Part shown: positions 34,657 through 46,100 of the stretch, piece by piece
How the letters are laid out: every line of letters starts with the position of its first letter
Position numbering within the stretch: the first letter of the stretch is position 1
Assembly: GCA_021527695.1 (NCBI GenBank)
Contig: JAKFAO010000001.1
Location: forward strand, 1,364,001-1,428,000
Length of the DNA: 64,000 bases
Source of the DNA: Naematelia aurantialba
Taxonomy: Eukaryota; Basidiomycota; Tremellomycetes; Tremellales; Naemateliaceae
Direction of reading: 5' to 3'
Translations under genes and position numbers: made by a program
Notes under the pieces: model-generated
What the model was told of the DNA's origin: nothing
The model's input: the letters and a program-made list of their open reading frames with translations, nothing else
Databases searched by the model: none

Positions 34657-36821
34657 ATGTACCGCTATGGCTACCAACAACCACAGCCATGGCCGGCACA
34701 TGCGTCATGTCCATCGTCTGGTCCGTACTACCCCAACTACCCCGGCTCCCGCCCGTGTGCACCACCTGCATCGTCATCGCCGTTTCGCGTAGAACCACTG
34801 CCTCGACCTCCGATCGTGGTTGAGCCCCGGCGGGTGTATAGCTCATCAGACGCCGAGACGTTGTACGAGCATGGGCTGGATCGGTCCGATGTCCAGACGT
34901 TGTGGCAGCACGATGGGGTCGTGGCCCCGATCCCGCCCACGGCGCCTACACACGGTCAGGCGCGAACTGGAAATGAGGTTGGGACTGGGAAGGCGCGAAC
35001 TGGAAATGAGATTGGGACTGGGACTGGGACTGGGCATGGGTACGGGAGCGAGGGACGCAGTCGGGGACGAGATTACCTGTCCAGTCTGTCCGTAGGGATG
35101 TCCGGCCTGGACCTGGCGACTGGGGTCACGCAGGGCCAAGAGAAACCCCTGCCGCCGATACCAGACAGCCACTGCCCGGCCTACCCGCATCACAGACCGA
35201 CTGACCGGCGTGCATATTTTGGCCGCGCACCGCCCCCATCAGGCCAATTACGCTATACGCAGCCCAAGCCTGGGCCCGAAGGCGTCACTGCGCCTAGTCC
35301 TGTTACGCACACCGTCCTCGTGGAACCTACGATTCCGCCATCCCCAGCCAGCAGTCTGCTCTCCCCGCCTCGGCACGAGCAGGTCGCTCGACCGGTGTCC
35401 GAACCGGTCCTGAAAACACCTCGAAAATCCACTGCCAAGCCTCGCCGCGGGTCCAGTCACCTCCATGCGATCTACGTCCCGTCCTCTCCATCCGCCTCCT
35501 CCGCCTCCTCGTCATCGCCCACTCTCCCACACACAGTCACCACTCGGTCCCCCGCCCGACGGCGCCGAGCAGCATCCGAGCAACCTTCTTCTGCACAGTC
35601 GGCCTCAGCGTCCACGTCCGCCTCGACGCCTACGGGCAAATCCGTGCGATGCGCAGGCTTCACTCGCCAGGGCCAGCCGTGCAAACGGCTCGTCCGGGCC
35701 GAAGCGCCTTTCCTCGCTCTACCACAAGACCCGGACGAGGCGGCTTCGAGCGGTGAAAGGACGTTGGGACGTTACTGCCGCGACCACGCTGGGATGATCT
35801 GCCAGGCCGAAGGGTTCTACGCGAGAGCAGGGAAGGATGCTACAGCGAGTGCTGGGGTATGGATAGAGTTCACGGGTATGCCTGTGGCGCCGTGTGTGGT
35901 GTACGCTGATGCCGTTGAGCAGATTTCATACCGCCAGAGCTGGGTCAGCAGACACAGACTCTGCTCCGGATGGTCATGGAGAGCAAATTGACGGACAAGG
36001 TGGGCTCATTTTCTGTCAACTTGTACCAGCATACTTCTCGAGCTGACCGTGGTATCAGGAGGCTCCAGGCTTCTTGTACGCTTATGAGCTGCGAGGTAAG
36101 CCTCGACCATACTTCTGCAAACGGCGAGCCCTTGCTTATGGCGTCAGACATGCAAACACCCGATACGTCGTATTTCAAAGTCGGGCGGACGGACAATCCA
36201 CCGCGACGCGTGAGCGAGTGGTCTACGAGTGAGTCTCCTTGCCTTTCTCTCGGTGCAACCTAGCGGCGATACACCTGAACGACGCCAACTTGTGCAGATT
36301 GCCCAGCCCACAAAATCACCCTTCGCGACGTGTTCCCCCTGCGTATTCCCCCGTCCACCTCTAGCTCTTCTCCCTCCATCTCTTCTCTCTCCACCTCTTC
36401 TCCGTCGGCTTCTGCGTTCTCGTCAACCGGCCGCATTCCACCATATCGTACCGGTACCAGCACGGTCACCCGCAAACCGTCGGCACCGACGTCGTACCTC
36501 CCCGGCGCGCATGCCCACAACCCGGCATCGGCGCACGCCAAGATGTGCCCAGCAATGAAACGGTGGGAAAGGCTCGTGCATCTTGAACTGGCGGAACGGA
36601 GTGCGACTGCGCGGCCGCGCGAGTTTGCGCGCGCTCGCGAAAAGTGCGCGACGTGTGACAAGGTCCATAGAGAGGTGTTTCCGATTGCCCGAGCGCGGGA
36701 CGCTGCAGGGGCAGGGAGAGGTGGTGGAGGTGCGAGTGGCAGTGGGCGCGAGTACGCTCAGCTGGTGCAGGTTATTTGTCGGTGGGAGAGGTTTGTCAGG
36801 GTCGTCAGTAGTGGTACGTAG
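34657..36821 (+). CDS. MUG113-like protein with a T5orf172/DUF1766 (GIY-YIG superfamily) domain
   Basis: The exons begin 34657-35875, 35933-35999 and 36059 onward, with two further short introns before the last exon, which ends at 36821. Residues 1-320 are Pro/Ser-rich and contain a TGNE(V/I)GTG repeat. A zinc-knuckle-like block follows (VRCAGFTRQGQPCKRLV; RYCRDHAGMICQ). The conserved domain starts FIPPELGQQTQTLLRMVM and continues FLYAYELR, then FKVGRTDNPPRRVSEWS and CPAHKITLRDVFP. In this superfamily, 'YxYxL...KVGRTxNxxxRxxxW' matches the GIY-YIG nuclease fold, with the arginine in the active-site position. A Ser/Pro-rich insert splits the domain from its end (MKRWERLVHLELAE; CATCDKVHREVF). 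S. pombe Mug113 is meiotically up-regulated and of unknown function. Confidence 0.85.
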
Positions 36822-37285
36822 TGGCGCTAGTGCGCCATTCGATCGCATGCACTACACGAACAGAACGATGGGATTCACGACATGGCCGCGAGGTCCGTGA
36901 TTACGAGCCGATGTACTCGTTCACAGCGGTGTGTGCCGTATAGCCTGTGTGGCCGTGCCGGTGTCCAATGACTGAAGAAAGAGATACAATGACACGAGGA
37001 CGCGGAGGAAGCATAGGAAGTAGCCGATATCGTCGTACGGCGGTGCATAGGGATATCAACAACAAGTGTGGCCGTGGCAGCATTGCAAGCAAATAATTAT
37101 TAGGTGATTGGAGCAGTAGAAACAACCGGCTCAAGGTCAGAAATAATACCGCCGCCTCCTGACTCTCCTTCCTAGACCGCTGCAAGGTAGAAATCAGCAT
37201 ACAGTCCGGCTCGACATGAAGTCATGCAGGGTACAGTCCGGCTGGAAGCGAGAATCATGAAGATAGAGGCGTGACGGCAGGACAC
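36822..37285. other. Convergent 3' spacer
   Basis: This is spacer between the MUG113-like stop and the coiled-coil gene stop, which face each other. The sequence is AT-richer near 37080-37110 (AAATAATTATTAGG), a possible shared polyadenylation area. No gene was seen. Confidence 0.5.
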
Positions 37286-40200
37286 TCACAGACCGGCTCG
37301 TTGCCCGTACTTGAACTCGACGCTGACTCTCCAGCACACGATGACCCACCACTCGAGGTACTCGACCAGCATGCCCAACAGGCAGATCAGATCAGACACC
37401 ACGCGGCCCGGTATGGTCATTGGTTCTGTCGTTCCGTCCTCGTTTCGCACATGCACCACGATGGCCGTGCCGTCCCCCCTCGCCAGCGCGGTACTAGCAG
37501 CGCCGAACCTGCCGAACCTGGGGGTCGAGGGCGCGGCAGCACCATGGGTGGTGGTGGTGGCGGCGGCGGCGGCGGGGGAGGAGGACGATGTGCCAGTAGA
37601 GGACGAGGTAGAAGCAGAGGTGGAGGTGCCAGCAGAGGAGTGTCGAAGTGGCGAGAATTTGCGCTCTCGGATCCCGGCGCGAGGAGGTTGAGAGACGATG
37701 CGCCGATGGGCCAGCGCGACGCTGGTATCCGTCGATCCTGAGACGGTGCGCATCGGCGCTGGTCTAGGCTCGAGCCGACTCGGCCTCGCGCCAGAATCCG
37801 AGAGACTCAGCTCGTCCGGATAGTCCCCGCCTTCCCAAGGATCCTCCGCGCGCCACTGTGCCCAGCCCGACCCGCCGCGAGCCAGCGACTCGGCCGTCAG
37901 CGCATGCGGGTGCGCAGAGCGAGAATGACTAGAGTGCGCATGAGCAGAGTGGGAAGGACCAGCATACGGGTGGTCGCGCGCCGGACCGGCCCCATCCGCC
38001 CAGCGGATCTTACGCAGCCGCACGGCTTCCGAGAGGAGCTCGTACGCCGAGTAGTCGAGGCCAGGCTCACGCAGGCTTCCCTTAGGCAGGATGGGCACAC
38101 TCGAATCGGTCGACGAGAGGAACATGCTTGTCGGTGCGAGGGCGATGGCGAGGCTCGACAGGGCCGCAGAGACGGTGGGTGGCAGCGGGGCCGGTGAGTT
38201 GGCGTACTGCGATTCGCCGTCCTCGCCGTCGTCCCCATCGACGTCTGGCCCGTCTCCACTCCCACTCCCACATCCACTGCTGCCACCGCTGTCGTCCTCG
38301 CCCATCGCATCGCCAACGCCGTCTTCGTCCTCGTCGCTTTCCCAATTCTGATACCTGGGTATCGGAAGGACGTGAGTCTTAGGCTCGAGATCGTCAAGCG
38401 AGTGCAGCGTGTGATTCCAGTCGTCCCCAAACTCGCTCCCTAGCTCACTGCCCAACGTTCTCCCGCCGGCCGGAGCAGCCGACGCCACTCCAAGAGTCGA
38501 TGCCACGTAGTTGCGCATACTCGCCATCCGGGACGACAGCGAGGCAAAGCCTGGAGAGACGGATGCGGCACGAGATGACGGCCGCGAAAAGTCGAGGGTC
38601 GTCCGAGGGTTTGGAGATCGCGAGACGGATGCTCTGGGTGATGGCCAGGGCGATTTGCGCCGTGCAGACGAGCTACGGGACTTGGACCTGCCTCCTGATA
38701 TCCCAGTGAAGGACGAGGGTGCCTCGGCATCGTCACCACCTTCTTGAGACACTGGTGCGTTTACAGTCACACGCGGTGTGAGTGGGATGGCCGGTTTGGC
38801 CCGCTCCGGTGTGGGTAGTGCGAAACTCGACTTGGATATCTTCTTTCGGATTCTCTTGCCCTCTGCCGACAGGGCCGCGTGTCTGTGCAGAGATGATGAT
38901 CGCCTCGAGACCGATTTTGCTGTACTGCGGGGAGCTCGTGTCGGCGATGAGGAAGAAGAGGCCGCCTGGTCTGCTGGTTGCATCTTCGCTCTCGAAACTT
39001 TCTCACGGGACTGAGAACGTCCGGATGATCCACTGACGGCCGAACGACTCTGCCCAGTCTCAACCGTCATGCGCGACAAGCGATCTAGTACTTCGCCAAG
39101 CTCGCCTTCTCCCGCATGAGTCGGATACTCTGGGAAAGAGGTCGCTCCCCAGCCCGTCGTCTGCTCAGGCGAGACTTGCTGTGAGGCGCCCTTTTCAGCC
39201 TCTGCCGCCTTCATGTATGAACTGCGCAGATCCTTGTCGATAGTCGACTCGCGCCGTCTCCAGACGACTGGATCCCGGGCAGCTGGTCGCCCATGATCTT
39301 CCGACTCGGCAGCGACGACTCGTTCTTCCACTCGCTCGTACTCTCGTTGCAGCTTCTCGAGATCCTTTCGCATCCTCGCCACGGCCTTTCGCTGTTTCTC
39401 TTCTCCGTCTCGCGCATCGTGCAGCGCCTGCTCGAGGACTGCAATCCGCTCATCCGCCTCGGCTTGTTGAGCAGTCAGGCGAGAGTAGTTGGGTGACATG
39501 TTGGAGGTGTGCGAGGACGATGGCTGAGAGTGCAGTCGGCGGTGTGGGAGGGGGTGTGAGCCGACCTCGGCAAGGGGCACATCTGGTGGAGAGTGAAGGA
39601 TATGAGAACCGCCGCCTCTCTGGGAAGACGGCATGGGCAACGTCAGTGGCGCCTGTGAAGCCCTGCTGACGCTGGCCTCGTACGATGATATGATGGAGTC
39701 TTGGGGTCGAGGGGGCGTAGTGGATGAGGATTTGGACGGCAGGAGATTTACCAGATGAGGTATGCGCGCTTTTAGGCTGGAGGGGAGCACGGCAATGACC
39801 TGCTCGTGCGTTCTGAGAGCTTGCTCTGCCACGCGTGCGGCCATGGCCAGTTCTGTCTATCAGTGCTGCACCACGGCCATTCGTACTCACCCTCGTTTCG
39901 CCGTTTCAGCTGCATTCGCATTTCCCTATATCGGCGCTTGAATTGGCCATCGCTGACCTCGTTTTCCTCGTCTTCATATTCGCCGATCCCGTCAGAGCTA
40001 GATACAGAGTCCACCTCCAGCCCTATGGCTCGCATAGCATCGTTGGCCCTTCTGAGGCGGGCTCGCTCATCCTGATGATCTGTCGCAGGAGGAGAGGTGC
40101 TCGGGCGTCTGGAAACCACACCAGAGTCGACACGAGGGGGAGTGCGGCCGGCAGGGACAGCGGATTGCTCTACCAGTTCTAGGCCGTAGGGAGGCGGTGG

Positions 40201-40584
40201 CGAAGGCTGGGCATCTCCTGACTCCATGTTCTTAGGTAGGCTGAGTGCCGATGGGAGCCCGAGGCCTATCCTCTCGCTCAGGCGAGGCTTGGCGCTGACG
40301 CTGATGTGTTCAACTGCTGATGAGGGTGGTGTGGGATCCACCACATCGAGTCCAAGACTGACATCGCCTACGTCTCCAGGACTGGCTGAGATTCGAGCGA
40401 GAGACGACCGAGCGTGGTCTTGCCTTTGGCGGATGTAGTCTGAGAATGGATTGTTTGGATCAATCGAGGACGAAGAGGACTGCGAGGACGCAGCGTCTTC
40501 TGGTTGTCGTGAGGAGACTCGGGACCGAGCAATCGAGCCGGGTGGACGAGGACGCCGGGCCGCAGGAGTCGGAGTGTACATCAT
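37286..40584 (-). CDS. Large Ser-rich coiled-coil orphan protein with a C-terminal hydrophobic segment
   Basis: Two exons can be read: 40584-39891 and 39852-37286, joined in phase 1 to give about 1086 residues. The split creates a continuous helix (FKRRYREMRMQLKRRNEE joined to LAMAARVAEQALRTHEQVI). A second coiled coil follows (AEADERIAVLEQALHDARD; KQRKAVARMRKDLEKLQREY). Most of the rest is Ser/Pro/Arg-rich and probably disordered. The C-terminus ends with a hydrophobic stretch (SDLICLLGMLVEYLEWWVIV) a few residues from the stop, so a tail-anchored membrane or bud-neck-type protein is possible. No enzyme motif was recognised and no function is proposed. Confidence 0.75.
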
Positions 40585-41754
40585 GCTTCAGCGATCCGAC
40601 TGTGGCTGTGGGTCGACAATTGGTTTGTGGTAGACGGTAGGGGGGAAAGCGATGAGCGTACACAACTGCAATCTCGTGGGCCAGTGGTCGTGGTGATCTG
40701 GACTAGAAAGGCCAGCCGCTGCCCGCTGACGACTGCGGGCAGCCCAGTGAGCGGGTGATTCGATGTTCGTTTGGATTCGTGCTTCCTTCCTTCTGTGCCA
40801 CAATGTGTGGGCGGTGTGACCACCAGGCTCCGGTATACGTCCCGATGGGAATGGGGGCTCGTGGGCTGTCTCAGCGTGCGGGAGTGACCATGAACATGAC
40901 GCAAGCAGCCGAAAGCCGTCGAAACAAATCGCCCAGTGGCCTGGAACCAAAGAAAGTAGTCGCGTCGCCGTCGAGAAGAGGGTCGTGTATCGTGTATGTA
41001 CCACTCTGTCGAGCTCACTACAAGCTGCGAGGCGGGTGTTGTTGCTATGTTTCCTGCGCTACATGTACGCCGGTGAGACAATGCATTCAAAGCCAGAAAC
41101 GCTCTCTCGTCAACAAACGCCCACTACTCATAATGGAAGTCGTCATCCCATCTCGTCTGTCCGGACAAAATAATCTCAGAGCGGCGGAGGGTTTTTCAAC
41201 CTGGCCAAAGAGTCGACATGTGTCCATTGGATAGGGCAGGAACGCTGTGACAGCTCGTGTTGTGGGGCGTCGAGAGCGTGCGTGATATCATACCATGTGT
41301 GCGGTGCTGCTCTAGGCTTCACGAGGCGGCGGCCCGCATCCTCAAGGGGCCTGACACTGGAATAGAAACATGGGGCTAAGGTTTGGATACGATCTCGTGT
41401 GGCTGCTAGAGGAGCGCCAACGGTGATTCACCACCGTTGGCGCTCCACCAACATGGTGCGGGCACGAGTATGCTGCCGATGTACATGTCCCCACCTCGAA
41501 CAAGACTGTCTTCGGTGACTGTTTGTGCAGGTGGTGTGAGCGCTGTGCGGATCGAGTATCAACTTTGGATTGCCTCACGAGCCACCAAGGACTTGACATG
41601 TACACAATTTCACGCACGCACCAGCGTCCGACTGTCCGTCTGTCTATCAACTTGAGGTGTCTTGCAAGTTTACCACCCTTTAGATCGCAATCACACCATC
41701 CAGTATCCAATTTTTCCAATCCTCATCGTCATCACGTATGCATGTTTATACAAT
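40585..41754. other. Intergenic: promoter side of the coiled-coil gene and 3' side of the complex I gene
   Basis: This 1170-bp stretch has no coding segment with family support. Its most distinctive content is the perfect inverted repeat at 41411-41446, listed separately. Short plus-strand frames near 41437-42100 are antisense shadows of the complex I gene or spacer. Confidence 0.5.
41411..41446. repeat. Perfect 15-bp inverted repeat with a 6-nt loop
   Basis: The arm GGAGCGCCAACGGTG (41411-41425) and its exact reverse complement (41432-41446) flank the six bases ATTCAC. It could form a stable hairpin in RNA or act as a dyad protein-binding site. It lies about 310 bp downstream of the complex I stop codon and 830 bp upstream of the coiled-coil gene start. 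Confidence 0.9.
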
Positions 41755-42683
41755 CTAATTATACCCCAGCATCGGGAAATATGCATTCGCATCGTGCGGA
41801 ATGTGCTGTCCGGCCTTTGGCAGCCACTTCTTTCCGGCGCCAGGAGGAGTCGGTGGCAAAGCGCCAGCTGCTGCCTTGCCTGTGTCCACGCCCGATCCGA
41901 CAAACGCCTGTCCGACCGGCAGTCTCTCCAATACTGTCGATAGCGAAGGCACCGAAGATACCACGATACCCTTCTCGGAGTTCTCGGCGGATGGTGCGAT
42001 GGCTGATGAGTTTGCTGGGATCTTGGAAGCGGTTCGCGGAGCTGGAAGGGAGGCTAGGGAAGGAGAGGCGAGGAGCAGGGAAGAGAGGTGCGATTGGGTG
42101 ATGTATGAGGTCTGCGGGTATGCTCGGCGAACCTGGCAAGGACGTCAGGACGGGCTAAACATGGAATCACGTGTGAGGATACGAACATCTCGTTTGTAAT
42201 ACTGAGAAGGCGATCAGTAAAGGCGTACAGGGGTGGAAGGATACGAACAGGGTTAAATGCCGGATCACTGGCTTGCGTCGCAGGCGTCGCGTACTTCTCG
42301 GGACGAGATGCAGGTTGCGGATATCGGTTCATAAGAGGCATAGGCAGACCTGAGGATATTTCGGGGTTGACTGTGAGGCTCCTGTCAGTCTCCATCCGCG
42401 CCATCTACAGCAAAGACACTCACCGACAATAGCATCGCCTGCATGACCAAAGAAAGAGCCTATATTAGTCATCTGGTCATTATCTTGATGCTCGATAACG
42501 CACGGAATATCTTCCAAAAGCCCTATCAAGTTGCCATCAGTGGACGGACGCGTGACATATTTCCTACAGACTCACAGTAGGCGCAAGATGGTACAGCGTA
42601 GAGTCGGCCGACATTGGCTCGGCCTTGCCTGCCGCCTGAGCATTCTTCGCCGCGTTTCGCAGCACAATCGACAGCCGGACCAT
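41755..42683 (-). CDS. NADH:ubiquinone oxidoreductase (complex I) fungal 21.3 kDa-type subunit
   Basis: Six exons can be read: 42683-42576 (108 nt), 42532-42514 (19 nt), 42438-42424 (15 nt), 42370-42249 (122 nt), 42201-42187 (15 nt) and 42132-41755. Together they make an exact 218-residue frame. The joined product reads GFWKIFRDAIVVNPEISSGL (created by the microexons) and NRYPQPASRPEKYATPAT. It continues with NPYYKRDVRRAYPQTSYITQ and ends KKWLPKAGQHIPHDANAYFP. These are the hallmarks of the fungal 21.3 kDa accessory subunit known from Neurospora and Yarrowia complex I. The N-terminus (MVRLSIVLRNAAKNAQAAGK) is basic and amphipathic, as for mitochondrial import. The protein sits in the peripheral part of complex I of the respiratory chain, and its detailed role is not settled. 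It is absent from Saccharomyces, which lacks complex I. Confidence 0.92.
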
Positions 42684-43170
42684 CTTGCCACGAACCTCGC
42701 GTCGAAGACTAGAGGAATGAAGCAGCTGGAGGTGTCCGAGTAGTATTCACACTTATTTACGACGACGAATGGGCAGAGCGAGATGACACGGTGGGTGCCC
42801 GGAACAGCGGGAATATTCGGGGTTGTGGTGAAGTGGCACCAGAGGCGCGGGGCTCCAAGTCGCGACCTCCCAGCTCGGTTGTGTGCATTTCCGACCCGGT
42901 CTCTGTGTTGTCCAACTCGTACACTCCAAGTGACCTCGAGCGAGGTCTACGTCGTTGTCCGGCGATCCCACTGTCGACACTGCGCCGGGTTCCGACTGCT
43001 TAGCACTTCTGCTAGGCATCTGCATTGTCACGGTAGTGCGCTCAAAGCTCATCTAGACCGCCTCTTGGCCGCTCGGCCTCGACTAGCTGCATGTCGAGTC
43101 CAACTCTTGCAGAATGGTAGTACCTCACTGTGTGCTTGTGCAGCATTAGAGAGCTTAGGAGCCATCTGCC
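42684..43170. promoter_or_regulatory. Divergent promoter region of the complex I subunit and Fab1-like kinase genes
   Basis: 487 bp lie between two outward-facing start codons. No TATA box was noticed. This short space also limits any upstream exon for the kinase gene, so a missing FYVE-encoding 5' part cannot be hidden here. Confidence 0.6.
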
Positions 43171-46100
43171 ATGTCTCCAGACGCTGGTTCCTCATCGACT
43201 ACGAGCCCCAAGACCCCAGCCTCCAGACCTCTTCCGCGACGCCCCACCTCGCCGCCTCTTCCTCCTCGAAAGAACGCAGCAGGACTCCCACCGACGTATT
43301 TACATCATCTCCGCGCTCTGCTACACCAATGGCTGGAACAACAATCGCGACCTGATGACGATGGACTGCCTGGTATGCATACCAGTGGAGTCGGCGAGCG
43401 TAAGCTGTGGGACGCACATCGATTAGCAGAGGTCGAGACTGCAATATGGGAGGGTGCCGTCCTCCCCCAGAAACAACAAGGCAAAAAGGGGCTTTTGGAG
43501 ATGGACTGGAGCACGTGGGCTGTCGGAGCGATGAAGAGAAGGAAGGCGTGGAAGCTGCAAAAAGAAACAAATCTGGACAACAGCAACACGCCTGGTGACG
43601 AAGATGTACAGAAGAAGTCAAAGAACGGTGCCAAAGGTGAAGGAGATGCTGCCAGCCAACGAGGTCGTCTGGGAGTACCTATATCAACTACGGCCCCTCC
43701 ATCCGTCACTCCATCAAGGGCCTCGACTCGACCGCCATCTATCGCCTCTGAACACCGATCGCAACCGGGACAGGCGAGAAATTCGCCTGCCCTTCCTGAT
43801 GCAGAGCCAAAGCGCGATCCCAGTGCAGGCTCCGAGGACGAGGCAGAGGCAAGGGAATGGTGCAAAGTTATCAGTGCGCTCGAAGGCTTCCAGCGACTCT
43901 CCTTTCCCAAGCGCGACGGATGGGAGGTCGTCAATGGTTAGTCTTTAGTGGTCATATGAATCCCGGCTGATGAGCTTTAGACAAGCTGCCGGTTCCAGAA
44001 CCATATCGCGCTGTTCCGGGCGCCTTTCCCCAATCTTCTCACTTTGATCATCGGGCCCCCTCACCAATCGAGTCAACTGCGGCTCACGGACCCACGACGC
44101 AACTCGACGGATCTTCTTTGCCAGGCAACGATGACCTTCTCAAACCCGTCTTTTCTCTCCATATCGCCGCATCGCCAGAGGATAACGTTGATGCCAGCTC
44201 AAGCACACTGCACCTGAAGGGTCAGACCTCGTTGGCCGAGGATGCCAGCGGCAGTGTCGGATCGAATGCGGGTCGTAGCTGGTTCAGTAGTGGAGGCAGC
44301 AGTGGGCGAGGATGGAGCGAAATAATGTCTGGTCGGGAAGTGCACAATGAGCCTTTGAAAGTCGAGTTCATCGAGGGTAGATTTGCTCTGCCTTCGTATC
44401 CGACCAATGAGGGGCACAAGCGAAGCCGCTTCTTGACTATCTCCAAGGTCCAGCCAGCAAAACACGTCGGCCATTCCCGAGGCTCAGCAATGTCCAGCGA
44501 TGTAGAGAGTACAACTTCAATCAGCGACGTTGAGGAGAATCTGGACGCCGACGAATCCTCCTCAACTTGGTCTGGCACCGCAAAGGCAGGATCCCATCTG
44601 CGTCCCGATACCTCCTACACGGCCATCGTTGGAGGGGCGGAGAACGATATACCTACGGAGAAGCCCGTTCGTGTCGTGGGTGGCACAATCGTTGTTCATG
44701 GAATGAAGCGGGAAGATGAGCGGAGAGCACTTGAGAGTGTGACCAAAGTCTTGGTCGGTATTCGCGTCCAATCAAGAATGTTAATTTGAAAGCTGATCAG
44801 CGTAGCTGTACACCATACAGAGCATGCTTTTCGAACTCGAACTTCTCGATGCCTTCCGCATCCCTCGCGAGATGGACCCTGGCCCACTTCCGCCGAAACC
44901 CTTGCAGCGATCGAAGACGGCTCAACCCCACAGACATGGCTCGGGTGAACTGCAGAGGCGCGGCTCCGCAAGAGAACGAGGTGAGAAGGCGAGAGGCTTT
45001 TTCCAAAGACTTGGCAAGGATACTAGAGGGGTTTGGGATGGCCTGCTTGGGCGTCGATCTAGCATAAGCCACGAGACCGCGACCGGCTCCGATATCGCTC
45101 AACCGCCTCCCGGAAGTGCTTTTAGCAGCCTCGGCCTACCGACTGAGCCGCCCACCCCAAAACCTGATCCAGCGCTGCATTCAAAAGCGTCAACGCATGT
45201 AATCAGCCATGCAACAGACCGATCCCTGCAAACTCTCGCACGACTTGACCGCCTGCTGCCCTCAACAACGCCTGACCTGAAGTTCCCCATGCCACCTCTC
45301 CTTTTGAGAGTTCAAGATGAGGATCGCGTTAGACGACAGAAGGCCGCCCAAGAGATGAGCAATGACGCTAACGTTGGTCAATCGGGTTTGGGCATCGAAG
45401 GGCTTCGGCGACAGCGCTCGAATTCCGGTTCACCTGTTAAGGACGGAGTGAAAGGCCGTGCCATGGGCTACCGACTGGGCGGAGACGTACGAGCTGGTCT
45501 CGGAATCTTTTCGAATGGTATATCGACATTTGATGGCTGGATGAAGCTGCAGCGCTTGGACGTACTTTGTTGTATAGTCAAAGAAGAGGCCAACGGAGAC
45601 CCAATGGCAACGGAACACACAATGCTGTTCTCGAAACCTAGGTACGAGACGTATACCTTTTACGATGAGGAGAACGACGAGACACTGGACGAATTTTTAA
45701 CGAGATCGGAGGCTATGGACTTAGCCACCAAAGGAGATGACCAGGCTTCATCGAGTGTAGAGTGCAGATGGTTCCTACATGCTGGCAAGAGGGTCGAGGT
45801 GAAGATGCGCGCGCTCGATGAAGATCAGGTGGAGTCTGGCGAGGATGTGTGGGTGGAGTGTCGTGAATGCGGAATGACTACTGGCCCGAGGAATCTGAGT
45901 GAAATGGCTGGGGGTCATTCCTGGGCGAAGTTCCTCGAATTGTGAGTTTATGGCATTGCTGGACCCGAGCTGATATCTTGAAGGCTTCTGTATGGCAAGA
46001 CGCTCGTGCCCCCAGATCTATGCCCGCACAGACTGTGTATATATCACCTTCGCTCCCGATCACGGATCGTCGACATCTCGGTAACCTCTGTACCGATATT

